A stretch of DNA of 19,184 nucleotides from CAYVSF01 sp046482855 (GTDB taxonomy: Bacteria; Bacteroidota; Bacteroidia; Bacteroidales; UBA12077), in assembly GCA_046482855.1 (NCBI GenBank), contig JAWOEH010000239.1, positions 1 to 19,184 on the forward strand. Reading direction: 5' to 3'. Each line of letters begins with the position of its first letter. Position 1 is the first letter of the stretch. The notes under the pieces were generated by a model. It made no database searches and was not told the origin of the DNA. It saw only the letters and a list, made by a program, of their open reading frames with translations. The position numbers and the translations under genes were made by a program. Shown in pieces: positions 6,136 through 17,000 of the stretch.

Positions 6136-7374
6136 ATGGAAAACTTGAATCTGATTGACACATTTTCCGAGTTTAAAGAACTTAAGAATATCGACCGTGT
6201 AACCATGATGTCGGTACTGGAGGATGTTTTCCGAAGTACTTTGCGCAAGCAATACGAGTCTGACGAGAACTTCGATATCATTATAAACATTGACAAAGGC
6301 GACTTTGAAATATGGCGAAATCGCGAAGTTGTAGAAGACGAAGACTTTGAGGACGAAAATTTGCAAATCCCCTTATCGGAAGCAAAGAAGATTGACGACG
6401 ATTATGAAGTGGGTGAAGAAGTTACCGATGAGGTGAAGTTACAGGATTTTGGACGGCGTGCAATCTTATCGCTCCGACAAAACCTCACCAACCGAATAAT
6501 GGACTTGGAAAAAAACAACCTTTTCCAGGAATACAAAAACCGTATTGGGGAAATCATTACTGGTGAAGTATACCAGATTTGGAAAAAGGAAATTCTGGTT
6601 TTGGACGATGAGGAGAATGAACTCATCTTACCGCGTAACGAACAAATACCTTCGGATTTTTTCCGTAAAGGTGATAGCATTCGCGCAGCAGTAGTACGCG
6701 TAGAAATGCGTAACAATACACCTTTGATTATTTTATCCAGAACCTCACCGGTATTTCTTGAGCGCCTTTTTGAACTGGAAGTTCCAGAGATTTTCGACGG
6801 ACTTATTACCATTAAAAAAATTGTGCGGGTCCCTGGGGAACGCGCTAAGGTTGCCGTGGAGTCGTACGATGAACGTATCGACCCGGTGGGCGCCTGTGTG
6901 GGCATGAAAGGTTCACGTATCCATGGCATTGTACGCGAACTGCGTAATGAGAATATTGATGTGATTAACTTCACCAACAATACACAGCTGTTTATTCAAC
7001 GAGCATTAAGCCCGGCAAAAATAAGCAGTACAAAAATTAACGAAGAAGAAAAACGTGCAGACGTCTATCTTGATGCTGATGAAGTATCCCTGGCCATTGG
7101 AAAGGGCGGCCTCAATATTAAGCTTGCCAGCCAGCTCACAGGTTACGAGATCGATGTCTACAGAGAATCGGACGTTGAAGATGATGAAGATGTAAGTATT
7201 GATGAATTTTCCGATGAGATTGATGGTTGGATACTTGACCACCTTCGTGCCATCGGTTGTGATACAGCCAAGAGTGTTCTGGAATTATCGCGTGAGGATC
7301 TAATCCAGCGTACTGATCTGGAGGAAGAAACCATTGATCGTATCCTCGAAATTTTTAGAGCAGAATTTGAATAA
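6136..7374 (+). CDS. nusA: Transcription termination/antitermination factor NusA
   Basis: NusA binds RNA polymerase and nascent RNA and controls pausing, termination and antitermination. The 412 residues show the standard order. An RNA polymerase-binding N-terminal domain covers about 1-130. An S1 domain covers about 137-203 (I-G-E-I-I-T-G-E-V ... I-I-L-S-R-T-S-P). KH1 has G-M-K-G-S-R (256-261) and KH2 has I-G-K-G-G-L-N-I-K-L-A (321-331). The segment R-V-P-G-E-R-A-K-V-A-V at 231-241 is highly conserved in the family. A helix-hairpin-like tail covers about 362-412, so the two full acidic repeats of E. coli NusA (495 residues) are not both present. Acidic clusters occur near 66-75 and 346-363. 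It lies between rimP and infB in the conserved operon. In E. coli NusA represses its own operon; whether that applies here is unknown. Confidence 0.97.
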   Translation: MENLNLIDTFSEFKELKNIDRVTMMSVLEDVFRSTLRKQYESDENFDIIINIDKGDFEIWRNREVVEDEDFEDENLQIPLSEAKKIDDDYEVGEEVTDEVKLQDFGRRAILSLRQNLTNRIMDLEKNNLFQEYKNRIGEIITGEVYQIWKKEILVLDDEENELILPRNEQIPSDFFRKGDSIRAAVVRVEMRNNTPLIILSRTSPVFLERLFELEVPEIFDGLITIKKIVRVPGERAKVAVESYDERIDPVGACVGMKGSRIHGIVRELRNENIDVINFTNNTQLFIQRALSPAKISSTKINEEEKRADVYLDADEVSLAIGKGGLNIKLASQLTGYEIDVYRESDVEDDEDVSIDEFSDEIDGWILDHLRAIGCDTAKSVLELSREDLIQRTDLEEETIDRILEIFRAEFE

Positions 7375-7424
7375 ATTCATCGTTTAGTTATAACTTAGCA
7401 AATCTTCGAAAACTAATCTGGCTT

Positions 7425-7431
7425 AGGAGAG
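7425..7431 (+). promoter_or_regulatory. Shine-Dalgarno-like sequence of infB
   Basis: AGGAGAG (7425-7431) ends 5 nt before the ATG at 7437, good spacing for base-pairing with 16S rRNA. It supports the chosen start and is, with the HD gene, one of only two clear Shine-Dalgarno sequences in the window. The 62-bp nusA-infB gap shows no terminator. Confidence 0.6.
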
Positions 7432-7436
7432 AATAT

Positions 7437-10400
7437 ATGACAAAAGGCAAAAAAACGACAAGACTTAGCAAAGTGGCAAGGGAGTTCAATGTGGGCATTT
7501 CAACCATTGTGGACTACCTGAAAAAAAAGGGTGTGGAGATGGACTCCAATCCCAACACAAAAGTGTCGGCCGACCTTTACGACATCTTACTGGAAGAGTT
7601 CAGTTCAGACATAGATGCAAAAAAAGAGTCGGAAAAGCTGAGTCTTTCCAAATTGAAGAGTAAAAAAGACGCAGTTTCCATCAATGATGTTGAGGAAGGT
7701 GATGAAGAACGTGAGGACGAGGAGAACGAAGCCTCGTCATCCGACGAAATCCTGATAAAAGACGTAAGCGGCTCAAGCAAGCAAGAGGCACCAGCAACTG
7801 AGAGCCCGAAAGAAGAACCTGCAAAAGAAGAGCCTGCAAAAGAGAAACCTGCTCCAAAACAAGCCGAAGCAAAAGAAGAAGAGCCCAAGAAAACAGATAA
7901 AGAGGGAAAGGTGAAAGTTGTGGGCAAAATTGATCTCGACGCGGTTGGGAAAAAACCCAAAGAAGCCGCTGCAGAAACCCAAAAGCAGAAGACTGAATCC
8001 GAATCCTCAAAGCCTTCGAAAGCACCGAAAGAATCCAAGGAACCTTCCACACCCAAGCCAGAAAAGAAGACCCAGGAACCTAAGGAAGCTGAAGCTAAGG
8101 CCCAAAAAAGCGATGAGGGGTCGTCCAAAAAAGACATTAAAGTAGTGGGGAAAATAGACTTAGAAACATCCGAGAAAAAGCCTAAACAAGAAGGGGCAAA
8201 GCCCACTCCGAAAAAGAAAGAGGCGCCGAAAAAAGCTGAGGCACCCAAAGAAAAGGCTGCACCCAAACCAAAACCCAAGGCGAAGGCAAAAGAAGCGCCC
8301 AAAGAAACGCCTAAAGAGGAAAAACCTGCAAAAGAGCAGGAACAAAAAGAAGAAACGCTCTTTAAGTCGGAAGTAAAAAGGCTCTCCGGCCCAACTGTAG
8401 TGGGTAAAATTGATCTTCCCGTAGAGAAGAAAAAAGATAAAAAGAAACAACCTGTGGCTTCTTCCAGCGACTCGGCCAATGCGCGAAAGAAGAAGAAACG
8501 TCGTCGTATATCCAAGGAGAAAGTGGATGTAAATGACAACAAGGCCAAAAAGAAGCCACCACAGCGCAAAGACGATGCGAAGAAAAAGGATTTCAAGCAG
8601 GATCCCCGTAAAAAGAAAAAACGCCCTGTACGGCCAGAGGTAAACGAGGAAGACGTACAAAAGCAAATTAAAGATACCCTTGCCCGATTAACCAACAAAG
8701 GAAAATCAAAAGGGTCAAAACACCGTCGTGACAAACGCGAGGCTGTGAGTCAGCGCCAGCAGGAGGAGATGCAACGTCAGGAGCAGGATAAGCAAACGCT
8801 GAAAGTTACCGAGTTTATTTCGGTAAATGAACTGGCCAACATGATGGATGTTCCTGCCAATCAAGTAATTGCAACCTGCATGAACCTGGGTCTTCTGGTA
8901 TCGATAAACCAGCGTCTGGATGCTGAAACCATGGCTCTTGTAGCTGACGAGTTTAACTACGAAGTGGATTTCATTAGCGTAGAGGTTCAGGAAGCAATTA
9001 ATGAGGAGGAAGATAAAGAGGAAGACTTAGAGTCACGTCCACCTATTGTAACAGTGATGGGGCACGTTGACCATGGAAAAACCTCGTTGCTTGACCATAT
9101 TCGTAGTGCAAATGTGATTGCCGGCGAGGCCGGAGGCATTACCCAGCACATAGGAGCCTACAAGGTAACCCTGGAAAATGGAAAACAGATTACCTTCCTT
9201 GATACTCCTGGACACGAAGCATTTACGGCTATGCGCGCACGAGGGGCGCAGATTACTGACCTGGCAATTATTGTAGTTGCTGCTGATGATAATGTGATGC
9301 CGCAGACAATTGAGGCCATCAACCACGCCAGTGCTGCGGGTGTACCCATTGTATTTGCTATTAACAAAATTGACAAGCCCGGAGCTAACCCCGAGAAAAT
9401 TAAGGAGAAGCTGGCCAATATGAACTACATGGTTGAAGAGTGGGGGGGCAAATACCAGTCCCACGACATATCAGCCAAACAAGGATTGCATATTGATGAA
9501 CTTTTAGAGAAGGTGCTGCTGGAAGCAGAATTACTGGAACTAAAAGCCAACCCCAATAAAAAGGCACAAGGTACCGTTATCGAGTCATCACTGGATGTGG
9601 GCCGAGGATATCTCGCCACAGTATTGGTACAATCGGGCACCATGAAAATAGGTGATATTGTACTGGCCGGGGGACACTACGGACACGCAAAAGCCATGTT
9701 TAATGAACGTGGTCAGCGCATCGAAGAGGCCGGGCCGGCAATGCCTGTGCAGATATTAGGATTGAACGGCGCACCCCAGGCAGGTGACAAGTTCAACATA
9801 ATGGAAAGCGATAAAGAGGCAAAAGATATTGCTATTAAGCGTCAGCAATTGCAACGCGAGCAGAGCATGCGTTCACAAAAGCACATTACACTTGATGAAA
9901 TTGGCCGTCGTATTGCCATCGGAAACTTCCAGGAAGTGAACATTGTTGTAAAAGGTGATGTAGATGGTTCTATTGAGGCACTTTCCGATTCGCTTATCAA
10001 GCTAAGCAACGAAGAGATTCAGGTAAACATCATCCACAAAGGCGTGGGCCAAATATCCGAATCCGACGTGCTGCTAGCTGCCGCTTCCAATGCAATTATC
10101 ATTGGCTTCCAGGTTCGCCCATCAATCGGGGCACGCCGACTAGCCGAGAAAGAAGAGATCGATATTCGCTTATACTCCATTATTTACGATGCTATCAACG
10201 AGCTTCGTGATGCGATGGAGGGCATGTTATCGCCTGAAATTAAAGAAGAAATCATCGGAACCGCTGAGGTACGGGAAACTTTCAAAATTAAGAAAGTGGG
10301 TACCGTTGCCGGATGTATGGTTACCGAAGGAAAAATTCAACGAACTGCAAAAGTACGCGTAATTCGTGAAGGTATCGTTATCTACACAGGTGAATTAGGG

Positions 10401-10541
10401 TCGCTTAAACGCTTCCACGATGATGCCAAAGAGGTGCATACCGGTTTGGAATGCGGTCTGAATGTGGAGAATTTCAATGATATAAAAGTGGGTGATAATA
10501 TTGAAGGCTTCCGTGAAATTGAAATTAAAAAGACACTCTAA
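7437..10541 (+). CDS. infB: Translation initiation factor IF-2
   Basis: IF2 is the GTPase that brings initiator fMet-tRNA to the 30S subunit and promotes subunit joining. The protein has 1034 residues, longer than E. coli IF2 (890) because of its N-terminal region. Residues about 8-32 are a small helical IF2_N-like domain (L-S-K-V-A-R-E-F-N-V-G). Residues about 60-450 are low-complexity, rich in Lys, Glu, Pro and Ala, probably disordered, with three VVGKIDL copies. A second IF2_N domain lies at about 457-505. The G domain shows G-H-V-D-H-G-K-T (542-549), D-T-P-G-H-E-A-F (589-596), N-K-I-D (643-646) and S-A-K (679-681), all intact. Domain II, domain III and the fMet-tRNA-binding C2 domain follow to the C-terminus. 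It is last in the rimP-nusA-infB operon and is closed by a strong terminator. Confidence 0.98.
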   Translation: MTKGKKTTRLSKVAREFNVGISTIVDYLKKKGVEMDSNPNTKVSADLYDILLEEFSSDIDAKKESEKLSLSKLKSKKDAVSINDVEEGDEEREDEENEASSSDEILIKDVSGSSKQEAPATESPKEEPAKEEPAKEKPAPKQAEAKEEEPKKTDKEGKVKVVGKIDLDAVGKKPKEAAAETQKQKTESESSKPSKAPKESKEPSTPKPEKKTQEPKEAEAKAQKSDEGSSKKDIKVVGKIDLETSEKKPKQEGAKPTPKKKEAPKKAEAPKEKAAPKPKPKAKAKEAPKETPKEEKPAKEQEQKEETLFKSEVKRLSGPTVVGKIDLPVEKKKDKKKQPVASSSDSANARKKKKRRRISKEKVDVNDNKAKKKPPQRKDDAKKKDFKQDPRKKKKRPVRPEVNEEDVQKQIKDTLARLTNKGKSKGSKHRRDKREAVSQRQQEEMQRQEQDKQTLKVTEFISVNELANMMDVPANQVIATCMNLGLLVSINQRLDAETMALVADEFNYEVDFISVEVQEAINEEEDKEEDLESRPPIVTVMGHVDHGKTSLLDHIRSANVIAGEAGGITQHIGAYKVTLENGKQITFLDTPGHEAFTAMRARGAQITDLAIIVVAADDNVMPQTIEAINHASAAGVPIVFAINKIDKPGANPEKIKEKLANMNYMVEEWGGKYQSHDISAKQGLHIDELLEKVLLEAELLELKANPNKKAQGTVIESSLDVGRGYLATVLVQSGTMKIGDIVLAGGHYGHAKAMFNERGQRIEEAGPAMPVQILGLNGAPQAGDKFNIMESDKEAKDIAIKRQQLQREQSMRSQKHITLDEIGRRIAIGNFQEVNIVVKGDVDGSIEALSDSLIKLSNEEIQVNIIHKGVGQISESDVLLAAASNAIIIGFQVRPSIGARRLAEKEEIDIRLYSIIYDAINELRDAMEGMLSPEIKEEIIGTAEVRETFKIKKVGTVAGCMVTEGKIQRTAKVRVIREGIVIYTGELGSLKRFHDDAKEVHTGLECGLNVENFNDIKVGDNIEGFREIEIKKTL
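7917..8417 (+). repeat. Three spaced VVGKIDL motifs in the IF2 N-terminal region
   Basis: The heptapeptide V-V-G-K-I-D-L occurs at residues 161-167 (7917-7937), 236-242 (8142-8162) and 321-327 (8397-8417), spaced 75 and 85 residues apart. The first two are preceded by K-V-K or D-I-K, and all are followed within a few residues by a lysine-rich stretch. They are the only hydrophobic islands in an otherwise charged, probably disordered segment. DNA differs between copies at third positions, so the peptide appears to be what is conserved. Confidence 0.85.
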
Positions 10542-10559
10542 AATAGTAAACTACTCATG

Positions 10560-10589
10560 AAAAAAGTCGGCCTTGAGCCGACTTTTTTT
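10560..10589 (+). terminator. Rho-independent terminator of rimP-nusA-infB
   Basis: AAAAAAGTCGGC (10560-10571) pairs with GCCGACTTTTTT (10577-10588) around a 5-nt loop, with T residues at 10583-10589. It begins 18 nt after the infB stop. The A-run upstream makes it able to work on the opposite strand too. Confidence 0.92.
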
Positions 10590-10592
10590 ACC

Positions 10593-10622
10593 AAAAAAAA
10601 CCGCCTCATCAGAAGCGGTTTT
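10593..10622 (-). terminator. Rho-independent terminator of gcvH
   Basis: On the minus strand AAAACCGC (10622-10615) pairs with GCGGTTTT (10604-10597) around a 10-nt loop. It is followed by T residues (complement of the A-run 10593-10600). It begins 17 nt past the gcvH stop and sits directly beside the infB terminator. Confidence 0.88.
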
Positions 10623-10639
10623 ACTTTTTTTACGAAGAT

Positions 10640-11020
10640 TTAGGCATCTAATAATTCCTGATATTGTTCAGGAGTAAGCAACTCTTCAAGCTCAGCGGTA
10701 TCTTTCAAAGCTACTTTAATTAACCAACCGTCACCATAAGGATCTTTATTAACCACTTCAGGTGTATCTTCTAATTTCTCGTTCACTTCTACTACCTCTC
10801 CTGAAACAGGCATAAACATATCGGATACGGTTTTTACCGCTTCAATAGTGCCGAAGACCTCTTCCTTGTCAAGCGTTTCGCCTTCTGTTTCTATTTCGAT
10901 AAATACCACATCACCTAGCTCGCCCTGAGCATAATCAGTAATGCCAACAAAAGCGTGATCGCCTTCCACGCGAATCCACTCGTGATCCTTTGTGTACTTA
11001 AGATTCTTTGGAATGTTCAT
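10640..11020 (-). CDS. gcvH: Glycine cleavage system H protein
   Basis: GcvH is the lipoylated carrier that shuttles the aminomethyl group between the P, T and L proteins of the glycine cleavage complex, in the cytoplasm. The 126 residues match the family (about 125-130). The N-terminus shows K-Y-T-K-D-H-E-W, and G-I-T-D-Y-A-Q-G-E-L-G-D precedes the lipoyl domain. The lipoylated lysine is Lys63 in E-A-V-K-T-V-S-D, and V-N-K-D-P-Y-G-D-G-W-L follows near 90-100. All signature positions are present. No gcvP, gcvT or lpd is nearby. The gene lies 77 bp downstream of sprA on the same strand. A candidate promoter in that gap and a terminator after the gene suggest it can be a separate unit. The ruvA-sprA-gcvH order is, as far as I recall, shared by other Bacteroidota. 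Confidence 0.96.
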   Translation of the reverse strand: MNIPKNLKYTKDHEWIRVEGDHAFVGITDYAQGELGDVVFIEIETEGETLDKEEVFGTIEAVKTVSDMFMPVSGEVVEVNEKLEDTPEVVNKDPYGDGWLIKVALKDTAELEELLTPEQYQELLDA

Positions 11021-11067
11021 AGTCTTATCTTATTTACTGGTTCAACTATAGTTATAGATTAGTAAGC

Positions 11068-11075
11068 CAAAATTA
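11068..11075 (-). promoter_or_regulatory. Candidate -7 promoter element for gcvH
   Basis: The minus strand reads TAATTTTG (11075-11068), a full match to TAnnTTTG, about 48 nt upstream of the gcvH ATG. A TTTG exists upstream but only 12 nt away, too close for a -33 element. A perfect 10-bp palindrome AACTATAGTT (11044-11053) lies downstream in the presumed leader. Support is partial. Confidence 0.4.
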
Positions 11076-11097
11076 CAATAATTTTAACAAATCCACC

Positions 11098-14000
11098 CTA
11101 CTGGGTCAAAGTAAATCGGAAACTAAACCCGATACTGGTATTGGAGGAAGGATATGAACGTGAGATAAATGGGTCGGTAATATTGCGGTCGTAGAAAAAA
11201 CGAACGGTGAACCTGTTAGTCAACATATAGTCAGCCGATACCCCTATAATGATGGCCTTTTGACCATCGGTAAGATCTTCCACATCTTCCAACACTTTAC
11301 GCAATACAGTTTTGGTATCCCGCAATTTAAAATTACCCCGGACATTCAAATCACTCTTAAAATTTTGTTGCCCACTATTCTCTCCGCCAAAGTCAAAAAT
11401 CAGATCCAAATCATCGAACCGATACCCTAAACTTACTCCATATTCCTCATTGCGCACTTCACTTAATTGATTATTAGAAAAGGTAAAGGTAAGCGTCCGG
11501 GACTTTTTCACCTCGAAGCGTGTAGTTAAATTATTATTCCAGGTCATATCCAGGTTAATAAGAGGGGAAAACTGCTCATTAATACTCACGGCATTAATCT
11601 CATATTCCGCGATGAAATTACTCTGCAAATCGCGAATATAGGAGAAGCCATCCTGCAACTCTTCATAATCTGGGTTATTTATGAAGGAATTAATGCTATA
11701 GGTAGATCGATAGGCATGAGAAATATTAACCGAGCGGAAGAAACGCTTCAGCAGCGGAACTTCTTTTAATCCGCTAAACGTCACAGACCAGTTGGGTAAC
11801 GGAATCATAGGAAAGCGATTCAACGGAATATCCTGGGGGTCATAAACGCCATAAGCGGCCAAAAAAGAGGGGATTAGGACCTGCGGTGAGGCTCCTCCAT
11901 AGCCATCATGGAACCCTTCATCGTCAACCACGGTGGGATCGTATCCTTGTGCCGGGTTGTATCCTCGCTGCTCTGCCAGTCGTTGTGACAATATCCGACG
12001 ATGATCCTGAAGATCTTCAAATGCGCCAGAAACAAAATTATTGTCGGTGGTAATCTTTTCAAATGCAGTTCCCAAACTAATATAGGACATTGAGAAGTTG
12101 CCATTAGCTTGTGTAGAATAGGGAGTTGCTCCAAACTTAGCCGGAAGATAGAAAGCACTGGTATTATCGGCATAAGTACGGTTGGCGGTCAGGTTAATTT
12201 TCAGTCCCCGGAAAGGCTCAAGCTGTGCTCTTATGGTGAGATTATTGCGCTGAGTCATGAGAAACGGCGTATTCAGGGTGGTATCCTGAGTAATCCACCC
12301 ATTTTGTATTGCATCGTAAGCAAAATCAGGATCTTGCCATCCCATAACAAAGGGAATGCCAGGAGCAAAGATGTCGTTACGTTTTGTTAATCCCATTAAT
12401 TCGGAAGTAGGTTTATACCCGGGCATACTGGTTCCACGCGTTTCGGAGTAGGATATTGAAAGCGATTTAGCAGACATAGCTGCATAAGCAATATTTTCGG
12501 CGATAAAGAGTAAAGGGTGCGTGCGCTTCTGTACACGTCCCCGAATAACCACACGAGCATCCACCAGATCTTGCTCCACAGTATAGCGTATTCTCTTTTT
12601 CGAAAGAATTTCCATGGTTCCATCTACTTCGACACCTTCGGCGGTTGTTACCTGTACACGAACATCTTCCGTATTCAACTCATGTGTTATGCTACGACCT
12701 ACACCACCCCGAAAATTTACCCGATCATCCTCATAAGTAACTTGTTCCATCTCGCCTCTTCGGCTATCACGTGGCCGGCTATATTTTCGTTGAACATCCT
12801 TCAACCATCCAACTTTGTTATAGAGGGAACTGGTATTTAACTGCCCATTAATCTGCAGGGTATTGCTGTTGCGTATGTTATTGCCTAAATCACGGCTTGC
12901 ATCCTTAAGCACTGGGCCGGCATCCCAGTTATAGGTAGCATTGTAGCGAGCATTAGCACTTACCCAATCCAACATGGGTAATTTGTTAATGGGAATTCGA
13001 TAACGAGCATCAAGAATATGATGATAGGAAGTGTTTCGCCCAAAATCCAGGATATTCGACCACACCGAATCGCGCCAATGATCATAGCTATCACGGTTGC
13101 GTTCTTTATCAACAATACCCTCAGGCTCATCGATACGCGATATATTATCGGCCATAAATTCAATCGACAACCCACGAGTGATTTCCCACTTTAAATCGTA
13201 TTGCCGTGTCCACATAAACTCCTTATTGTAAGTAGGCTCAATGCGTATATAAGGATTATTGATATTACGTGTTTTTATGGCATTGTATTGCCTGTCCATT
13301 TGGGTACGAAAACTAAGGTTACTGGGGATTAAGTTAAAATTGAAATCGCGAATTAATCGCATTGCATTCGATCGTAACAATTTGGAGTCGGTACGCTGAA
13401 AAGGACGGATATAGTTAGGTTGCATATTATAAATATAATTCAGCCCTCCCCTGTATCGTTTATCCACACTGTACTCAGTATTAATATTACGCTGATAGGT
13501 CTCGTAATAGGAATAATTTAAAGAAACATTGGCAGGACTGTAAATTTTATTCTCGCGGTTTTTCCCCTCTACTTTTACATTGGTGAAGTTAATACTCTTT
13601 CGTTGGGTATAATCTCTTACCAAATCCTTTAGAGAGTCTCTCTGCGACTTTGTATCCAGATTATCAAGGGATTTTTTGAGTTTAATATCGGGATCCAGAG
13701 GATTGTACTCCGGATTGATATAGCCTTCGGAATAATTAGCATACATGGGGATAGAAACCCCCTGTTCCTCAGGGAAGAATTTTCCTAAATTCAGATTGGT
13801 TGAAACATCGTATTGGTAGATATTCTCATGACTTCGCTCCCCAACTTTCTTCTCAATACTTCCAAAACCAGGGGTACTTGTGTGTCCGGAAAGGTTCACT
13901 GTTCCAAAGTCGGCTAATTGTGCCGAAATGCGAGCTTTTGCGGCCCACCCGCCAGCTTCTCTGAAATCGGTTAAGCGTAACTCATTAAACCATATCTCTG

Positions 14001-17000
14001 CCGATTTACTCAAGCCATCGTCTCCATCTTCACTACTATTCAAGTTACTGGGATTACGGATACCAATCATAATGGTACGTACACTGCTTAAATTTGGATT
14101 TCCGCTAACACTTATACGCTTATCACCATCGGCCACTGTAAAGATATTAGAATAGTCGATTGCAGAGTTCGCCCGACGTACTTCAGCATTACGCGCCAAT
14201 TTCACATCTGTAAGTTCCTCCAGATCAATAACAAACTCATTTTCCAATGGCCACACCTCCTCCCGTTGACTTTGAGAGTTGTTATCGTAATTTCCGGGTA
14301 GCGTAACTTTTAGGGGTATTTCATATTCGTAGTAATTGCCGGTATAATCGGTTCCCAGCCGAACAAAGGCACGTAAATCATTATCGTTCAATACCTGTCC
14401 CTCAACGGCCTCGATATGGGTAAACATTTTAATCTTCCTATACTGCCGAATATCCATATCCAGGGTTTTAAAAGCAGCTCTTGCATCGCCATCATCCAGG
14501 TTGCGCACTTTAAGCACAATGGCTTGTTCGTTCAATTGACGTAGTTGTGGATTTGCCGGATCAATTACTCTGTCAATTCCCGGCGGGATCACATAGTTTA
14601 CCGGAGTTTTCGAGGCATTTTCCTCAATATTTACAGCTGTAATTTCAAAGCCCGCATCGGTGTATTCGGGAGAGGTTGAACTTTCGCGACCTTCAAGTAG
14701 AGAGCCGGTATATCGTCGCCACTCGCCGCGCACCAGATCCAGCTTAGCAAAACGCAGAATGGTTCTTTCAGAAAATCCACGCATAAACATACGCATAAAG
14801 CGAATGCTTTTAAAATCCTCTATGGCACCCACTTTTCTTTCGGGTTCACGTACAGGTATTTTAAACTGATACCAATTAATGGTAGACTGCTCCCCATTTG
14901 CCAGCTTTACATTCCGCTGTACCTTATCGGTGATGTAGTTCCGTCCCACTTCCATCTCCTGCGGATGCAGCCAGACACGGTACTGATAGTAGCTTTCCGT
15001 TTCATTAAGCGTATTATCCAGATTAATATCTTCCACATTGGGTAATGTCGAGCCACTGGTGGGATAAGGTTCCGGCGATTGTTCGGCGGTTGGTGAGTTG
15101 CCTTCAAGCCCATTGTATTTTTTGTAACGCTCCAGAATAGGAACCTCCTGCGCATCGTAATCGCCCCCACGATAATAATGGTAATTGTCATTGGAGGGGT
15201 CTTGTGCAATTTGTTCAAGTACCTCGGGGCTCAAAAATGTTAACTGGGAAAGATAATCGGCAAAAAAAGAGGCCTCATCTTCATCATTTAACCCATCCAG
15301 GCCAATATCCTGATATTGACGTGCCTCAGGACTATTCGAAAAGGAATTAACCAGCGATTGTTTTAGAGGAACACGCCCCCAAGCGGTCGTATCGACCCGT
15401 TCTACAACCGCTGTTTCAGGAAACCCATTTTCAAAACTTTTTCGCCCGTCTTTTAAAATATCTTCCGAAACATCTCCCAAGTTAAAATATAAATAGCCCC
15501 CGCCGTGTTGTTCATCGTAAACAAAAGGATCCATCACCCAAAACTCAATATACTCGATATTCGCCGCTTCGAAATCGCTAGTGGGTACTTCACGCATAAT
15601 TCCCCCCCAACGGGATTCCGGTTGACGTAAAGTTCCATCGGCATTCAACCCGGCTGAGAAGGATGAGGCCTGGGTGTCATAATTATAGGGTCCGCGTTCA
15701 TCGGGGTAATAAGCAAGGTTGAGCACTTGAATAGCAGCGGGAATATTATTCTCATAATCTTTATTCGGAAAGATCTCCTTCTCATAAATTTCGCGCACAA
15801 AGTGACTACTTTGTTGCTCGGCATCGCGTTTGATATGTCCAGGTGTATTTGATGTATTCCGAAGGAAAAGGGGATCAATCTTATACCATGCCAACTTAGC
15901 ACGGTTATATCCGATAGTTGTATTATCATTCAGTTCGGCTTCGGGAAACATACCGGGCTGCCCCTGAGGTATGCTTGAAAGCACCCAAGCAGCCACATTT
16001 TTCATATCCAGAGAAGTTTCACTGCCTTCAAAATCATCAATATAGGCATTTCCCTCTTTCTTAATGGCTTTAGAGTGTCCAGGGGAAAGATGTGCAAATT
16101 CGGCATCAATAGCAATGCTGGAAGCCTCTTTGGTTTCAATAAAGGGCAGCTTATCCACCAAACGAGTCAGAAAAGGTGCATCGGCATAATAGGAGGTATT
16201 AAACCCCCAAATGGTATTGGAGATAGGTTCCTCGCCAAAACCTACTTTTTGGGTAAGCGGGCGTTCTGTAAGGTTCATAACAGTAGCACCCACATTAAAA
16301 TTATCCGAGAAGCGGTAATCCAGATGCGTACCCATTAACGTTTTTGTTTGAATACTGTAAAGCGAATTGCTCTCCAGACTTATTTGGATAGGGGTTCCCG
16401 ATTCCATCAATCCCTGATTGATGATATTCACCCTCCCGAGATTATAATCCACCGTATAATCGACATTTTCGGTGAGTTCACGACCTCCTGCAGTAACCAC
16501 CACCGACCCTTGTGGAATATTTAAAGCATTCAGAGGAATTTCAGAGCTGTTTGATCCCTTAAATTCACCACTCAGCATAAATTTGTTCTTCTCCGCTACC
16601 TGTTCTGCTTTGGTTAAGGTTGAGTCGTATAGTTCCTCAAATACATACTTATCGGCCAAATTGGGATCGTCAAATTTGTTGCGCAGATCTTTGCCAAAAG
16701 GTTCTATCAAGGGAAAGATTACACGACCATTAGAGGCGTTGATGGTAACACCATCCATAAAATCGAATCGTCCGTCAGAAACCTGATCGTTCTGGGAATT
16801 GATATTGTCAAGATTTAACACCTCCAAAAGTATACGATCTTTCAAATTCCCTTCAGGCAAATAATTAATCTTATTTCCGGTGTTGTCGTCGCGGTACAAG
16901 ATGTTTAAGATAAAATCTTCCTTGTTCACTTGATAAGCACCTATAGCATAAATGTTCTTCATCATAAGATCCCAACTAGGCAAACGGGGCGTAAGGTTGG

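Noticed and set aside
6402..6980. 192-codon open frame on the minus strand inside nusA
   Set aside because: Antisense to a complete, well-conserved nusA; the translation shows no family resemblance and is Ser/Arg-rich as expected of a shadow.
7577..8734. 385-codon open frame on the minus strand, rich in Ser and Phe
   Set aside because: It is the antisense of the Lys/Glu-rich arm of infB; AAG/GAA codons read backwards give CTT/TTC, so long open antisense frames are expected. The composition is unlike a real protein.
11021..11097. Terminator for sprA in the sprA-gcvH gap
   Set aside because: Only a short AT palindrome (AACTATAGTT, 11044-11053) is present, without a GC stem or T-tract, so some sprA transcripts may read into gcvH.
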